64,000 nucleotides of DNA from Diatrype stigma (Eukaryota; Ascomycota; Sordariomycetes; Xylariales; Diatrypaceae): the NCBI GenBank assembly GCA_022225965.2, contig JAKJXP020000071.1:62001-126000 (forward strand). The letters are read 5' to 3'. This document shows positions 38,071 through 49,491 of this stretch, piece by piece. Within the stretch, counting starts at the first letter, position 1. The number at the start of each line of letters is the position of its first letter. A program made the translations under genes and the position numbers. The notes under the pieces were generated by a model, which searched no databases, was not told the DNA's origin, and saw nothing but the letters and a program-made list of their open reading frames with translations.

Positions 38071-39888
38071 TCATCGGTACTTGGCCGGCAGGGCGTAGTG
38101 GCGACGATCCCGAAAATCGCTGCTCTCGTCCTCATCCCTATCCCTCCTATTCTCCAACATCTCCCAATCCCCATCCAGGTCTCGATCCCGGTCTCGATCT
38201 CGATCTCGGCCCCGATCTCTACCCCTGGACATGTTAGACGGACTACTAGTCGCCGCAGTAGCAGCGGCCCGCGAGATAGACGACTGCGGTGGCGGCGACA
38301 TGGGCAAGGACGGCGGCATCGGCACCGGCGGAGGAGGCGGCGCAGGTAGCGCCCTCTGCTGGTGCTGGTGCTGCGCCACCGCCACCGCCACCTCCTCGAG
38401 GTCCGCCTCGGCCTCGAGCTCCGCGACGTCGTGGGCGCGGCCGACGTGGTGGGCCAGGGCCTCAGCGGAGCGGCAGATGGCATCGGCGGCGCGGTGGCGC
38501 CGGCACAGCACGCAGGCGTACTCGCCGGTGGGAGTGTGGCACTTGACGAGGAAGCGCTGGCCCAGGCGGAACTCGCGCTCCTCCATCACGACCGGACCGC
38601 CGGCCTCCGCCGCGTTATCCACGACCTCCTTCTTGCGCTCGTACCCGGCCTCGTCCACCGTGACGACGACGACGACCGGCGGCTCGGCGGTCTCGACCCG
38701 CTTCGAGATCGCCCAGACGTCGTCGGGTGCCGCGGCCGCGAGGCGCGCCCCGCAGGCCGGACAGCGCCGGTCGCCGCCCGGCGCGAACGCCGACGCCAGG
38801 GGCATGTAGTGCCGGCGCGTGCTGCCGTGCTGCAGGTCGAGGCTGTAGGGGCAGAAGAGGCCGTCGTTGTCGTCGGCGATGATGTCGTTGTCGTTCGTCA
38901 CGATGCTGCTGCTGCCGCCCGTGTTGCCGTCGGCGACGAAGCTGTCAATGTCGTCCGATTGTCGCGGTCGCGGCCGCGCCGGCCACGTCCGCGACTGGGA
39001 CCGCGGCCGCGGCTTCGCGTACCTCGGTTCGGGCTCCGGCTCCGGCAGCGGCATTTTCCGCCGGATACTGGCCGGAGGCGAGAAGGAACGGTGCCGCCTT
39101 GGCGGCGTCGCTTCCTCGATCATGCGGGAGGCGGAGGCGGAGGAGGTGGCCATGAGGCGGCGGCGCTGCTGGCGCAGGGCGTCGAGGGAGCCGTCGCGCG
39201 CGGCGTCAGAGGCGGCGACGAGGCGGGCGGCGTCGGCGCGCGTCAGCTGGCGGCCCTCGGCCAGGGCGTCCTGCAGCACGGCGATGACGGTCTGCTGCAG
39301 CGCGATCACCTGCGCCTGCAGGCGGTTCTCGGTCGCGGCGTCGCCGACGGCGAACCGGCGCCCGTACCGCTCGTACCCGTCGTCGAACTCGCGGCGGATC
39401 AGCGCGCCCGAGCGCTCGAAGGCGTCGCCTACCTCGTCTCGGTCCCAGTCCCTGCTCCTTCCTCCACCTCCTCCTCGGCCTCCGCCCCGGCTGTCTCTGG
39501 ATGGTGGCGGCGCCTGCTCGAGCCTATGCTGCTGCTGCTGGTGGTGGGGAGGAGGACGCCGTTCGGACGCTTCGACCTTCTCCCTCAGCGCCTTGATCTC
39601 GCTATCCTGTTGGATGTCCCGCTTCTGCTGCTTCCGACGCTCCTTGACCCGGTCCCAGAGGCCCATGGACGAGCTGAAGGTCCCGACTAGCGTGGAGCAT
39701 AGCGTCGCTATGATGAATGTTTTCTTAGAAAATCAGTTAGCACGAGCATGACCATGACCATGTCCATCCAGTTGGAGATAAGTAAGTGAATGTGTGCCTG
39801 TGTGGTGTGGATATGGGCCTGCTCTTCGCAGTTGAGGGGAGAAACTCACTTTGAGGTTTTCCTCCTGAATCATGTTGGCGTAGTTCAT
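38071..39888 (-). CDS. Fungal membrane-anchored protein with Cys clusters, function unknown
   Basis: Exon 1 (39888-39850) encodes MNYANMIQEENLK. A 126-bp phase-0 intron (donor GTGAGT, branch GCTAAC, acceptor AAG) leads to exon 2 (39723-38071), for 563 aa. Residues 14-29 (KTFIIATLCSTLVGTF) form a likely membrane anchor. A basic coiled segment follows (MGLWDRVKERRKQQKR, then EIKALREKVE). The middle is Gly/Arg- and Gln-rich, with an Ala/Leu-rich helix near 140-195. FCPYSLDLQHGS with RRCPACGARL about 25 residues later suggests a zinc knuckle. YACVLCRRHRA plus HHVGRAH looks like a second, C2H2-like site. The C-terminus has an Arg-Asp repeat (RDRGRDRDRDRD). The opening block through MGLWDRVK looks like a conserved fungal start, but I know of no assigned function. 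Third positions are almost all G or C. Confidence 0.8.
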
Positions 39889-42273
39889 CTTGGGCAACCT
39901 ATTCGGCATAAGACATGAATTTCACAGATATATAAATATACTACCTACTGAATATTGAGTCTATGGCTGCTCGCAAATACCAGTTGAGAAGCCTGGGGGA
40001 TTTGCAAAGCAAGATGATGCCAAAAGCGTTTCGAATATTGCCTATCTTGGATCTTTGTGGCCTGGCTACAGCTAGTTATGGAGAGAGGTGAGAAGAAAAT
40101 GGGCGGATGGATCGACGGATCGATGGGATCGACGGAAGGGCACAACGGTCATGACTAATAGTAAGAGAGCGATTTATCTTCAGTTGATGGTAACACGGAT
40201 GCATCGTTATCATACGACGGCGTATTCGCACATGGTACATATCTCTGTAGGCATGATGATTGTAGGCATGTAGGCATGGGGAATGAAAGGCGGCATGGGC
40301 ATGGGCATGGGCATAATCGTGGCCTGCCTCCTCGCCTCTGGCTGCGCCAATCCGTTCTTTGCTGACGGCGTATCTGTATACATCTCCCAAGCCTGGACCT
40401 AGCCAGCCTAGATCCAACCAACCTGGACTTGATGCAAAACCAATCGGGGTCCAGCGGCAGTTGCTCTGGTTGGGCAGCAAAGAGGCGTGCAGATGCAAGT
40501 AGGTATGTACCTAGTTAGGTAATGCCGCAATGGATATTTCGAAATCTTCCGGAGGCACCCCGAAGGATCTCCTCAGCTTCCTGCCTGACGTCACTTGCCC
40601 TAGTCGTCACCATAGAGGGCTGCGCTTCAGGGGGTTGGGGCCCGGGGGTTGGCGGGTTCGCGGACAAAAGAACGAATCTAAGATTACTGGGGGCCCGCGG
40701 GTGGTGGTACCTAGGTAGTGCCCTAACTTTGTAATTGTCGCTTACCTACGCAGTGCCAATGGCAGATAACTATAAGAAGCCACTCAACTGGAAGCTCGGG
40801 AGGGTCTCCCCATTTCGGGAATTTATGATGTCATTTTTGGCAATCGAGACTTCCACAGTCCCAGGTATATGGAATCCACCTCTGCGGGATGTCCATATCT
40901 ACTTCATGAGCTCTACTTCATACGCCAGACTCGCATCATGTGATCCATATGTGAGGTAAGTAGGAAGCATGAGAGGCATAAGGGGCATGAGAGGCACGAG
41001 AGACATTCAAGTTCAATTGCATCTTTTGTTGCACAAACACCTGGGCAACATTCGAATCCTCGCACCTCGCCAACGAACAATCCAGCGTGCGACGTAATTG
41101 ATAATCCATATCCACAGCATGGGACCATCTCGATCGCCAATTCACACAACAATTGACTACTTCGTACGTAGGTAGTCAGTCAGCTGTAGGAGGTAGATTT
41201 GTGTGAGTCTGGAGATCTCTTGCAATTGACTTCACAACGGCTGCGCTTCGGTCTAATTTGCAGATTCCCACCGAAGTTGGAGCTCCAAGAGTAAGTGTTG
41301 GAAGAAACTCAGGTCTCCAATATCAGTTGATACGTGAACCACGGCGTTGCATATCGAGTCGATTACTCTGTCCCCAGGCTCCAGGTGTTGTGCCGAAGAA
41401 AGCATGCATGTGTCACGTCATCCGGGAACAGAAGGCCCCCTTATCTCCTCGTCAATGGTGCGCTGCCAGCCATTCGATGCAGGTCGGCCTGACTCCGTTT
41501 CCTCAGGTATGACAGTTCGTTCGTCATCACCCCAAGACAGGACCTGCCCATTGGGCTGAGAGACTGATGGGACAAGCATGGCCGTCAGGAAGTAAGTAAC
41601 AGATCGTGTCCAGTGTCTGTCTAACAGGCTCAAGAACCTCGTCATCGCTCGATAGTTCGTCCATACATGATAGCCGAGTGCTCAACGCAACGCAAGTTAT
41701 CAGACGAGTGATACTGGTCGCGCTTGTACAACCGACGGAAATTTCGTCATGTTCTCTCCGAGTCTCTCCGAGTCGTCGCATGCCCAAGGTCGACACGTAT
41801 GGCATCGCTGCACTCATTGATTGACCTTGCGAAGACCGGCCGGACCAATAATCAATGGCAATCTGTCATTGGCTGTTCTTTTCTTCTTCAGATCTCCCTT
41901 TTGACCCCCTTCTTTGTCGGTCGTTTCAAAATAGACTTGACACGGAAGATGGTTTGGAGGATGGAGCTCGGTCCAAATACTCCTCTGCCACCGGAGGCGG
42001 ATGTTTACATAACCTCCGAATATGCCGGAGTCGCGGCGACGATCAACGGTTGATCTTCCGATATTAGTGGATCCCAGCCGCGTACGCAGTCGCAAGCAAA
42101 CCGGCGGCTATGGTCACTGAAAGGCGGCTATCGCACCCTTAAACCACTTCCTAGCGGGCTCTAGGTAGATCAATGAGGTTGTGTGAGAGCGGCCTGACAC
42201 CTATCGACCTGGCGGCAAAGCAAGAAGAGACCGGTAGATACCCCGAAACAGGCCAAGCTGTTGTCCTTCCTCA
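39889..42273. other. Intergenic region (about 2.4 kb)
   Basis: No recognisable gene. It contains the promoter of the membrane-anchored protein gene, a GGGCAT tandem run near 40290-40313 and one TACCTAGGTA palindrome. Open frames between 41724 and 42095 on both strands have no recognised motif. Confidence 0.5.
40708..40717. repeat. TACCTAGGTA palindrome
   Basis: Exact copy, intergenic. Confidence 0.85.
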
Positions 42274-42282
42274 GTCAACACT

Positions 42283-42361
<79 letters not shown>

Positions 42362-42399
42362 NNNNNNNNNGTCAACACTGCCCCCCCCCCCCCCCCCCC
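42274..42399. other. Assembly gap: poly-G run, 9 Ns, poly-C run
   Basis: GTCAACACTG (42274-42283) runs into 79 consecutive Gs (42283-42361). Nine Ns follow (42362-42370), then a second copy of GTCAACACTG (42371-42380) and 19 Cs (42381-42399). The repeated anchor on both sides of a short gap shows two contig ends joined without resolving the homopolymer. Open frames translated through it as poly-Gly or poly-Pro are meaningless. Confidence 0.95.
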
Positions 42400-44010
42400 T
42401 CCCCTTTGCCGGTCGCGCAGTCCCATGTGGCATACGTGTTCTTGGGCGGATATCCTCGCTGCTGGTCTTCAATAGTTATTTTTATGCGCTCTTACGAGAG
42501 GAGCGTTTGCAAATCTCCATTGCTGTCTTTACGGGAGTATACCGTAGGCATGTATCCGTACTTCAAAGCATTTTCGGTAGTGCGAAGGAGTTGGTGTTCT
42601 TGGTGTGGTCTAAATCCGTCGTGGCGGAGCCGGACACCAACGTCGAAAGCCTTGGATGTCCCCGGTTCTACTTACCGTGTCGGCGGCTCTTTGCTAAACC
42701 TGACGATAGTTGTTGTTATATCTGTCTATGTTTGATATGACTAGTGGTTCAGCCCTGATTAAACCTTGCAACGTATGGCCACAGGGGGTAACAATGCATG
42801 CCAAGTCCCGACAGCTGAGCTGTTTGCGCTTCGGATCTAGAATTATGATTGCATGCTTCTTAGGGGTTAACCTTATCTGGTCGTATGCTGACCTAACCTA
42901 CCCCAAACACTTCGCCTTGCAGATATCGTGGCCCATGTCTCTCGAACAATAAACAGTCTACCTTCCTGCGTGTATGCGCTTTTCAGAAATCAGGTCTTCG
43001 TACATGACAATCCTCCACCAAGTGGGTACACGATGCTTTCGATGCCTTTGATCGCGGGAACACAGAGCACAAGATGCTGTCTCCCTTGTTTCATGAAACC
43101 TGTTGTCTTGCGGTAACAGGAGACGCTGAAATTCCCACTCCCACGCGAATTGTTAGACAGTCTTAAGTATCACTTATTGCTGTTGTACATATCAGAGGCT
43201 CCCGTCGTATTGCAAAGCTTTCCAAGAATATACATTGTACCATCTTGTTAGCCTATATACGTGCTGCTTGAATGCGATATCTGTACGATAGGCATTCCTA
43301 GTACCATGTACGAAGTAGCTCCTGATCAATAATGACATCCATTCCCATGGGTGTCATGCAATATCGAGCCCAGACCAGGCTAGCCAGGGCGTTGGTCAGG
43401 ACGACCCCCGTTCGCTTACTTCCAGATTGGGCTTTTCTTCAGCGCAGAGCCTCGAAGTCCGAACTCCTTAGACTCAAACGAGCAAGGTGAGTGGTTGGGG
43501 AAGCAAGCGCTTCCACATCTGGCGTCCGCGTAGCAGATCAGAAGCCAAGCCTCGCTTCGAAACCATAGAAACCACAGCCATAACATAACGCGCGTCTCTG
43601 TTATTTCTTTTTCTCTCCCTTATGCGGGCACGGTGCATACGTATTGATTGCATCTTTGAACATGTACGACGATCTTGGTAGGATGTGTGACTAGTGCGGA
43701 AGACGAATTGTATATATGTCTATGTGTATAGTATCACCAGTACCCCCCTGAAGGTTTTGTTGTGCCCACGGCAGTTGTCTTAGTACTATAATACACCATA
43801 CATGCGCCTCTCTCCCACACGTGTAATCACCGAACGTCGTCCTTCTAGCCTATCTACTTTGCTCATCTATATTACTCTCGGGTCTCATCTTATATAAGAA
43901 TCGTATCTTGCGTGCGGGACGGTGCCCGGTTTACCCTCGTGACGCGATATATTACACCCACATCAAGCTGAATGGACAGAACGCTAGCCGGACTAGCCCA
44001 GCCCTTCACC
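42400..44010. other. Intergenic region upstream of the MFS gene
   Basis: About 1.6 kb without a recognisable gene. The proximal part has CT-rich stretches (about 43595-43625) and a TATA-like element near 43891. Confidence 0.5.
43891..43898 (+). promoter_or_regulatory. TATA-like box of the MFS gene
   Basis: TATATAAG lies about 115 bp upstream of the chosen ATG, a plausible core-promoter distance. Confidence 0.35.
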
Positions 44011-46349
44011 ATGAGACAGCGTCTTCGAAATACCATGTACGGCCGCGAGGCCTTGACAGAATCGACGGAGGACCTCGTGGTGGGCTCGACCCAGCTGTAC
44101 GAGGCCAATGGACAGATGCGATATGTCCCCATGCCCACACCAGATCCGAAAGGTACCTACTTGCCCTGCCCACCGGTTGGTTGCTTCTGTTGGTCTGCAA
44201 AACGAAAAGGGGGAGAACTGCCAAGGCTGACGATCCTTCTCCCCATCACACAGATCCTCTCAACCTACCCCAGTGGAGAAAGTGGGTGGCTGTCATCGCG
44301 CTCTGCTTCTGTAAGCATTCCCCCCGGGTAACAACCTGGAAACCCCTATGGCCCCTCCTTACAACCAATTATGGGTCAGAGGCTCACACACATATAAAAT
44401 AAAGACGGCGCTCTCGCAGTCTCCTCGGAAGCCATCATCGGCGCTTTGCTCCCCGTCTTCGTGCTGGAGTACGGCGGCGTGGACCCGAAGATCCTCGCGC
44501 AGGGGGACCTGAGCAACATCGGGGGGCCCGGGCGGGACCTGGGCGACCTGCTGGGCAGCCTGGACGGGCCGCCCCTGTGGCGCGTGTCGCTGCTATCCAC
44601 GGCGCCGATGATCGTCAACGGGCTCGCGTCGTGGGTGCTGGTGCCGCTGTCGATCGCGGTCGGGCGGAGGCCGGTGCTGCTGCTGTGCGGCGCGCTCGCC
44701 TGGGCGGGCGGCATCTGGGCGGCGGCCAGCGGCGGGCTCGACTCCCACATCGCCGCGCGCTGCTTCCAGGGCATCGGGGCGGGAACCATCGACGCCCTCG
44801 TGCCCCTCATCATCCAGGACTTCATGTTCATCCACGAGCGCAGCAAGGCCGTTGCCGCCGTCAACGCCAGCACGGGGCTCATCATCGTCGGGCTCGGCGT
44901 GGGGAGGTGAGTTTTGGCGTGAAGGGAATAAGTGAAGGCAAGAAACCATTGTTGGTATAGAAGGCTGACGAGATGTGTTTGTTTTGCTTGCAGCCCCCTC
45001 ATAGTGACCCGGCTCAGCTGGCGCTGGGTCTACGGCATCACCTCCATCGTGGGCTTTGCGACCTGGATCAGCATCATTTTCTGCCTGCCTGAGACGCGGA
45101 AGATCCGTACGCCAGATGAACTGGGTAGGTTTTCCCTCTGCACCTGCCAACGCCCCGCCTCCATTTTCTTTTATATCTGCACCCACACCCACATCCACAC
45201 CCACAGAAAAATATGAGAAGAAGCCAGTCATCAAACGAGGAAGCATGAACGAGTCTAACAACCCAATGAACAAACAACAGCCGGCAAGGCAGTCTACCCC
45301 CTCGAGGCGGGCGAGACGCGGCCGCGCCTCGACGCCGCGCGATACGGGCGGCGCACGCTCCGGACGGAGCTGGGGGTGTTCCGGGTGCAGGGCGGCGGCG
45401 AGGAGTGGGGGCTGGCGCTGCGGGCGGTGTGGCTGGCGGTGCGGACGACGGTGTTCCCGAACGTGCTGTGGTGCATCGCGCTGTCGGCGGGGCTGTCGGG
45501 GGCGACGGGGGCGTCGCACCAGGTGGCCAGCTCGGTGCTGATCGCGGGCGGCTGGGCCTTCGAGAGCCTGGGCATCTTCGTGCTGCCCATCGTGGTCGCC
45601 TGCCCCTTCGTCTGGCTCTTCGGCGGCTACTTCGCCGACCGCGTCAGCAACGGCCTGGCCCGCCGCCGCGCCGGCCGCCGCGAGCCCGAGGCCCACCTCG
45701 CGAACCTGCTCCTGCCCGTCGCCGCCGGCTTCGCGGGCCCCATGGTCTTCGGGTACGCCGCCCAGAGCGCCAAGACCGCCGCCCTGCCGTCCTGGGTCGT
45801 CCTCGTCGGCGTCTTTGTCCTCAGCTTCGCCACTAATACGTCCCAGACCGTCATCAGCGTCTACTTGGTAGAGAGCTATCCAAACTTTGCCGGGTGAGTT
45901 TCTTTTCCTTTCCTGTGCTCCCCCTACTGTCCCTTCCCTCCTTCCTTTCGTACCGTACCCGTCTTTCCCCCTTGACTAACCCATCGTCATCGGTTCCTGT
46001 CAGTCCCGTTCTCGTGACCGTGTCGACGTTTCGGCTCATTTTCGGCTTCCTGCTGAGCTTCGACGTGACGACGTGGATCGACAGCATGGGCTTCTTCGGC
46101 GCCTTCAGCATATACAGCGGCGTCGTCGCCGGCGTCGCCCTCGTGCTGCCGCTCATATTCTGGTATGGCAAACGCATCCGCCACTGGACGGCGGGTCGCC
46201 TCGAGCGCGCTGAGAACAGCAGCAAGGTTAAGCTCACAGACGAGGACCAGGAGGTGCGCGAGGACATCGAGCTGCATCCCACGACTGCTGCGTACCGCCA
46301 CCCCATGCATAACGCAAGAGCGAGCCTCGAAAACGTTCCCTTGCAATGA
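44011..46349 (+). CDS. Major facilitator superfamily transporter
   Basis: This is a plasma-membrane-type secondary transporter of 587 aa. There are six exons: 44011-44152, 44254-44310, 44420-44906, 44994-45124, 45293-45893 and 46004-46349. All five introns are GT-AG and every junction keeps frame, for example NFAG joined to PVLVTVS. A hydrophilic N-terminus with DPLNLPQWRKW precedes the first helix. LSIAVGRRPVLLL fits the loop 2-3 motif A of MFS carriers. RCFQGIGAGTIDALVP resembles the helix 4-5 region. A central cytoplasmic loop holds TRPRLDAARYGRRTL. YLVESYPNFAG followed by FRLIFGFLLSF resembles the helix 11-12 part of fungal DHA1-type drug/polyamine carriers. The tail is acidic. I chose ATG 44011 over the in-frame 43972 because it has a CACC start context. 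The substrate is unknown, and no biosynthetic cluster surrounds it. Confidence 0.92.
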
Positions 46350-47561
46350 CGATCCGAATGGGGAGCACGAGCATACGACCATGGTCAATCGCACGTATCG
46401 ATATTAGTATGCTTGTTTGGAGAAGTGACATTTAGCTCTTCAACATAAAGCAATGTCGTCAAGGTTTACGAAGCTGGAAATCACATATCCCTGATGGATG
46501 GCAAGGGCGTTGTGAACCTTCGTGGTCATGTTGTATGAGTAATGATATTTGAGTATATGCATGTGGTAATGATGGGTTACAGATTGAAAGAAACGATTGA
46601 ATTGTTGATGCAGCCATTTATTAATATTATTATTATGTACCAAGATGTCAAATAAGCCATGCTTCTTGGAGTACAGACGTGCTGTCTCCAAGGATCATAG
46701 CCAGTAGCTCGAACTGTCGACTGTGCTCTAGGGTGGGAAGACTCCCAGAGTGCATGGAGATAGCTTGTCACAGTCATACCTACCTGGTTATGGTGATTGG
46801 AAAATTGCCATATTGAGGCGTTCAACCGACATGTCTGATCCCGTAGAGACAGTCGGAAGCCATTACTCGAAGCATCCATAGACATGGGTGTACACTGCTG
46901 ATGCTGGACAATGTTAGCTTGAATCCTCGTCATACAGTTGCAGAATGAAAGGAATGTCAAGTCATGTATGTGTATCAGAATATGTAAGAATTAACTATCA
47001 CCTTTCTACCTGATATAGCAGCCCCGGCGAGGGCGCCATCGAAGCAGAATCAATCGCAAATTACCTCATCATGTAACAGACATAGGGAAGGGAATAGCTG
47101 GGCAAAGTAGGAGTAACGCTTACCTGTTAGGATGAGTAGATGCACAGCTACATAGGTAGCATGTGTGCAGTTGATGTTTGTCTTTGCAGAGAAACAGAAT
47201 GGGAAGGTTCTGGGAGTGAAGTGAACGTGGAAGTCAAGGGCTGCGTTTTTATGAAGAAAAATAAAAAAGACCACTGAGGTACCCACCCTGCGACTTCCTT
47301 GCAATCTGCTATCTGCAAGCTCTGGACTCTGGAGAGTTCCAGGGTCCACTATAGGTACCACTTTGGGTTAGGCTACGGAAGGCGGCGACTGACTAAGTCC
47401 GATCCAAATTTTGGATTAGGGCAAGCACTTTTCCCACCCACACAAATTCGTTAGCTGAGCGATCTCTGGAAAGAAACGTTCCGGACTTCAAGGTAGGCGA
47501 ATTTCGATCGTGCGAATCCAACACATCACGACGACGACATACACCCCGGCACCACCAATCA
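46350..47561. other. Intergenic region between MFS and eL14 genes
   Basis: About 1.2 kb, AT-leaning, with no recognisable gene. The last 200 bp are the eL14 promoter and contain pyrimidine-rich stretches. Confidence 0.5.
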
Positions 47562-47721
47562 GTAAGTTTCTCTGGCCTTTACTTCCTTCCATACATAATC
47601 AAAATCCCGAAATCCTTCAGCCGCTTCTTCATTCCCACTACAGTCTATTCTATCTGCGACCTTCATTCCATTCTTTCCCTCCGACTCCTCGCCCGCTAAC
47701 CCTCCTTTCTCAACCACACAG
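47562..47721 (+). other. Likely 5'-UTR intron of the eL14 gene
   Basis: Donor GTAAGT at 47562, branch GCTAAC near 47694 and acceptor CACAG ending at 47721, 12 bases before the ATG. Leader introns are common in fungal ribosomal protein genes. Not proven without transcript data. Confidence 0.6.
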
Positions 47722-47733
47722 CACAATCTCAAA

Positions 47734-48259
47734 ATGGGAGACGCAACCGTCGAGTCACCATCCTGGCGCCTGGTCGAGGTCGGCCGCATCGTCCTCGTCC
47801 AGGGAGACAGCCCCTACAGAGGCCGGATTGCCGCGATCGTCGAGATCATTGACCACAAGCGCGTATGTTCCACACCTGAATCCAAATCCCGGAGCGAGGA
47901 TCGAAAATTGGGCGCGATGATTGACCGGTGATTGTGATTTCTAGGCTCTGATCGATGGCCCCTCGAGCGACCCCAAGCTGGTTGTTCCCCGGCAAGCCGT
48001 CCGCCTGACCGATGTCCTGCTGGCTCCCTTCACCATCCCCAAGCTGCCGCGGGCTGCCCGAACAGGAACCCTCAAGGCCGCGTGGGAGAAGGCCGGTATC
48101 GACAACCAGTGGAAGGAGGGCAACTGGGCCAAGAGAAAGGAGCAGGGCGAGAGAAGAAAGGCCCTGACCGACTTCGACCGATTCAAGGTTATGCGACTCA
48201 AGAAGCAGCGACGGTTCGAGCAGCGCAAGGCGCTTGCCAAGGTTCAGGCCTCCGCGTAA
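47734..48259 (+). CDS. rpl14: 60S ribosomal protein eL14
   Basis: A structural protein of the cytosolic large ribosomal subunit. Exon 1 (47734-47862) and exon 2 (47945-48259) are joined across an 82-bp phase-0 intron (donor GTATGT, acceptor TAG), giving 147 aa, close to the fungal norm. The N-terminal KOW-like beta domain is clear ([20 protein letters not shown], about residues 11-30). IDHKR-ALIDGP spans the splice junction. The central part ([13 protein letters not shown]) and the basic C-terminal helix ([24 protein letters not shown]) match eL14. Codons are strongly biased to C/G third positions, as expected of a highly expressed gene. It leads a plus-strand run with EGD2 and ATP7. Confidence 0.97.
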
Positions 48260-49243
48260 ACACATGTAAACGCGTGTGTGTGCGTGCGTGAGTGCATGGG
48301 AAGAAGGGAACGGACGGTATCTGGACCTGGCATGGTCTGGTCTGGCCTCGATATCCATAGAGGAGCGGAGGGGCAGTCTGCTACGGATTCTGGTCTTGCA
48401 TGAATAACTACATCGATATACCGGCGTGGGGTTGATGGAACTTTGCTGCTTCGTCTGGGCAGACCTGTATGTCACATGAGAATTTCACAAGAGGTGACCG
48501 GCGTCAATGATATGGACAATCCCATAAACCACAAAAAATGAGATTTGATAATGAACAACCACACGATCCATTGTTCGCTCGCTCGCGTAATCTGGGGTAG
48601 TACGTAGTATGCCATGATATCGCCATGCCGTTATGCAGCAAGCGACGAGATGTGTACAAATTACCAAGCACTTGTTAAGTTCTTCGATCCGGCACGATGG
48701 CATTGGCATTGCCTGCCGCAGAGACGGAGCGCACGTATGTTAAATTCATCACAAACTCAGCCGTACTGTTCTCTGTAGACCAAGCTACCTGTCTGCCTCT
48801 ATGATATAAATTGCCGAATCCCTTGTGACATGAAGCATGACAGAGTATAGATATGTACCATTTCGCATTACATACCTAGGTATGTACCTACGTACCTAGC
48901 AGGTAGACAGGTAGGTACCTAGGTAGGTGCTACTATCGTTATCAGTGTCGTAGCCTTGGATACTTGGATACCTACAGTACCTAATTCATCAAGTCGCAGG
49001 TGAGGGACACGACATCTGGAATGGGACTAGCGTGATTCGGGCCACTGAACGGCGAAACCCCCAGGGCCCAGTCACTGCAGGTGCACAATGCCAGTAACCC
49101 TAGGAGGGGATCCAATTGCAGCTTGGCAGCCAAAAGTTCACATTAGCAACTTTTCGACCAAAACCGACGACGTTCACGCCCACGCCCGGTACAACCAATC
49201 ATTAACCCCTCATTCAATCGACATCCCACGGCTTCATAAACCT
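48260..49243. other. Intergenic region between eL14 and EGD2
   Basis: About 1 kb with no coding sequence. It holds two TACCTAGGTA palindromes in a GTA/CCTA-rich patch (48865-48930) and the EGD2 promoter. Confidence 0.55.
48873..48925. repeat. Paired TACCTAGGTA palindromes
   Basis: Exact copies at 48873-48882 and 48916-48925, separated by further degenerate TACCTA/TAGGTA words. Confidence 0.85.
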
Positions 49244-49483
49244 GTAAGTTTGAAATCTGGATTGGGCTCAAAGGAGGGGAGGGAGACGTCTCCGGGTTCT
49301 GTCTTGGCCACCACACAAATAAAACCGAGCTTAGCGAATTTGCACACGGGCGCCCCTCAACCCCACCAAATCTACAATCACTGAGGAGGGGATGCAAAGC
49401 AGCGCAGCGCAGAACAGATCAGGGCAGATTAGATTTTGAGAAAGAGCGTCGCTAATCAATTATTATTACCCGGAATTCCGCAG
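49244..49483 (+). other. Likely 5'-UTR intron of EGD2
   Basis: Donor GTAAGT at 49244, GCTAAT branch-like site at 49451 and acceptor CGCAG ending at 49483, eight bases before the ATG. Predicted from signals only. Confidence 0.45.
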
Positions 49484-49491
49484 ACTTCACA

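Noticed and set aside
38362..39690. 442-codon plus-strand ORF
   Set aside because: Antisense shadow of the 563-residue membrane-anchored protein gene. It is open only because of the very high GC3.
42173..42740. Open frames with poly-Gly or poly-Pro
   Set aside because: They are translated through the assembly gap and contain undefined residues.
44593..45696. 367-codon minus-strand ORF
   Set aside because: Antisense shadow of MFS exons 3-5, crossing introns that splice cleanly on the plus strand.
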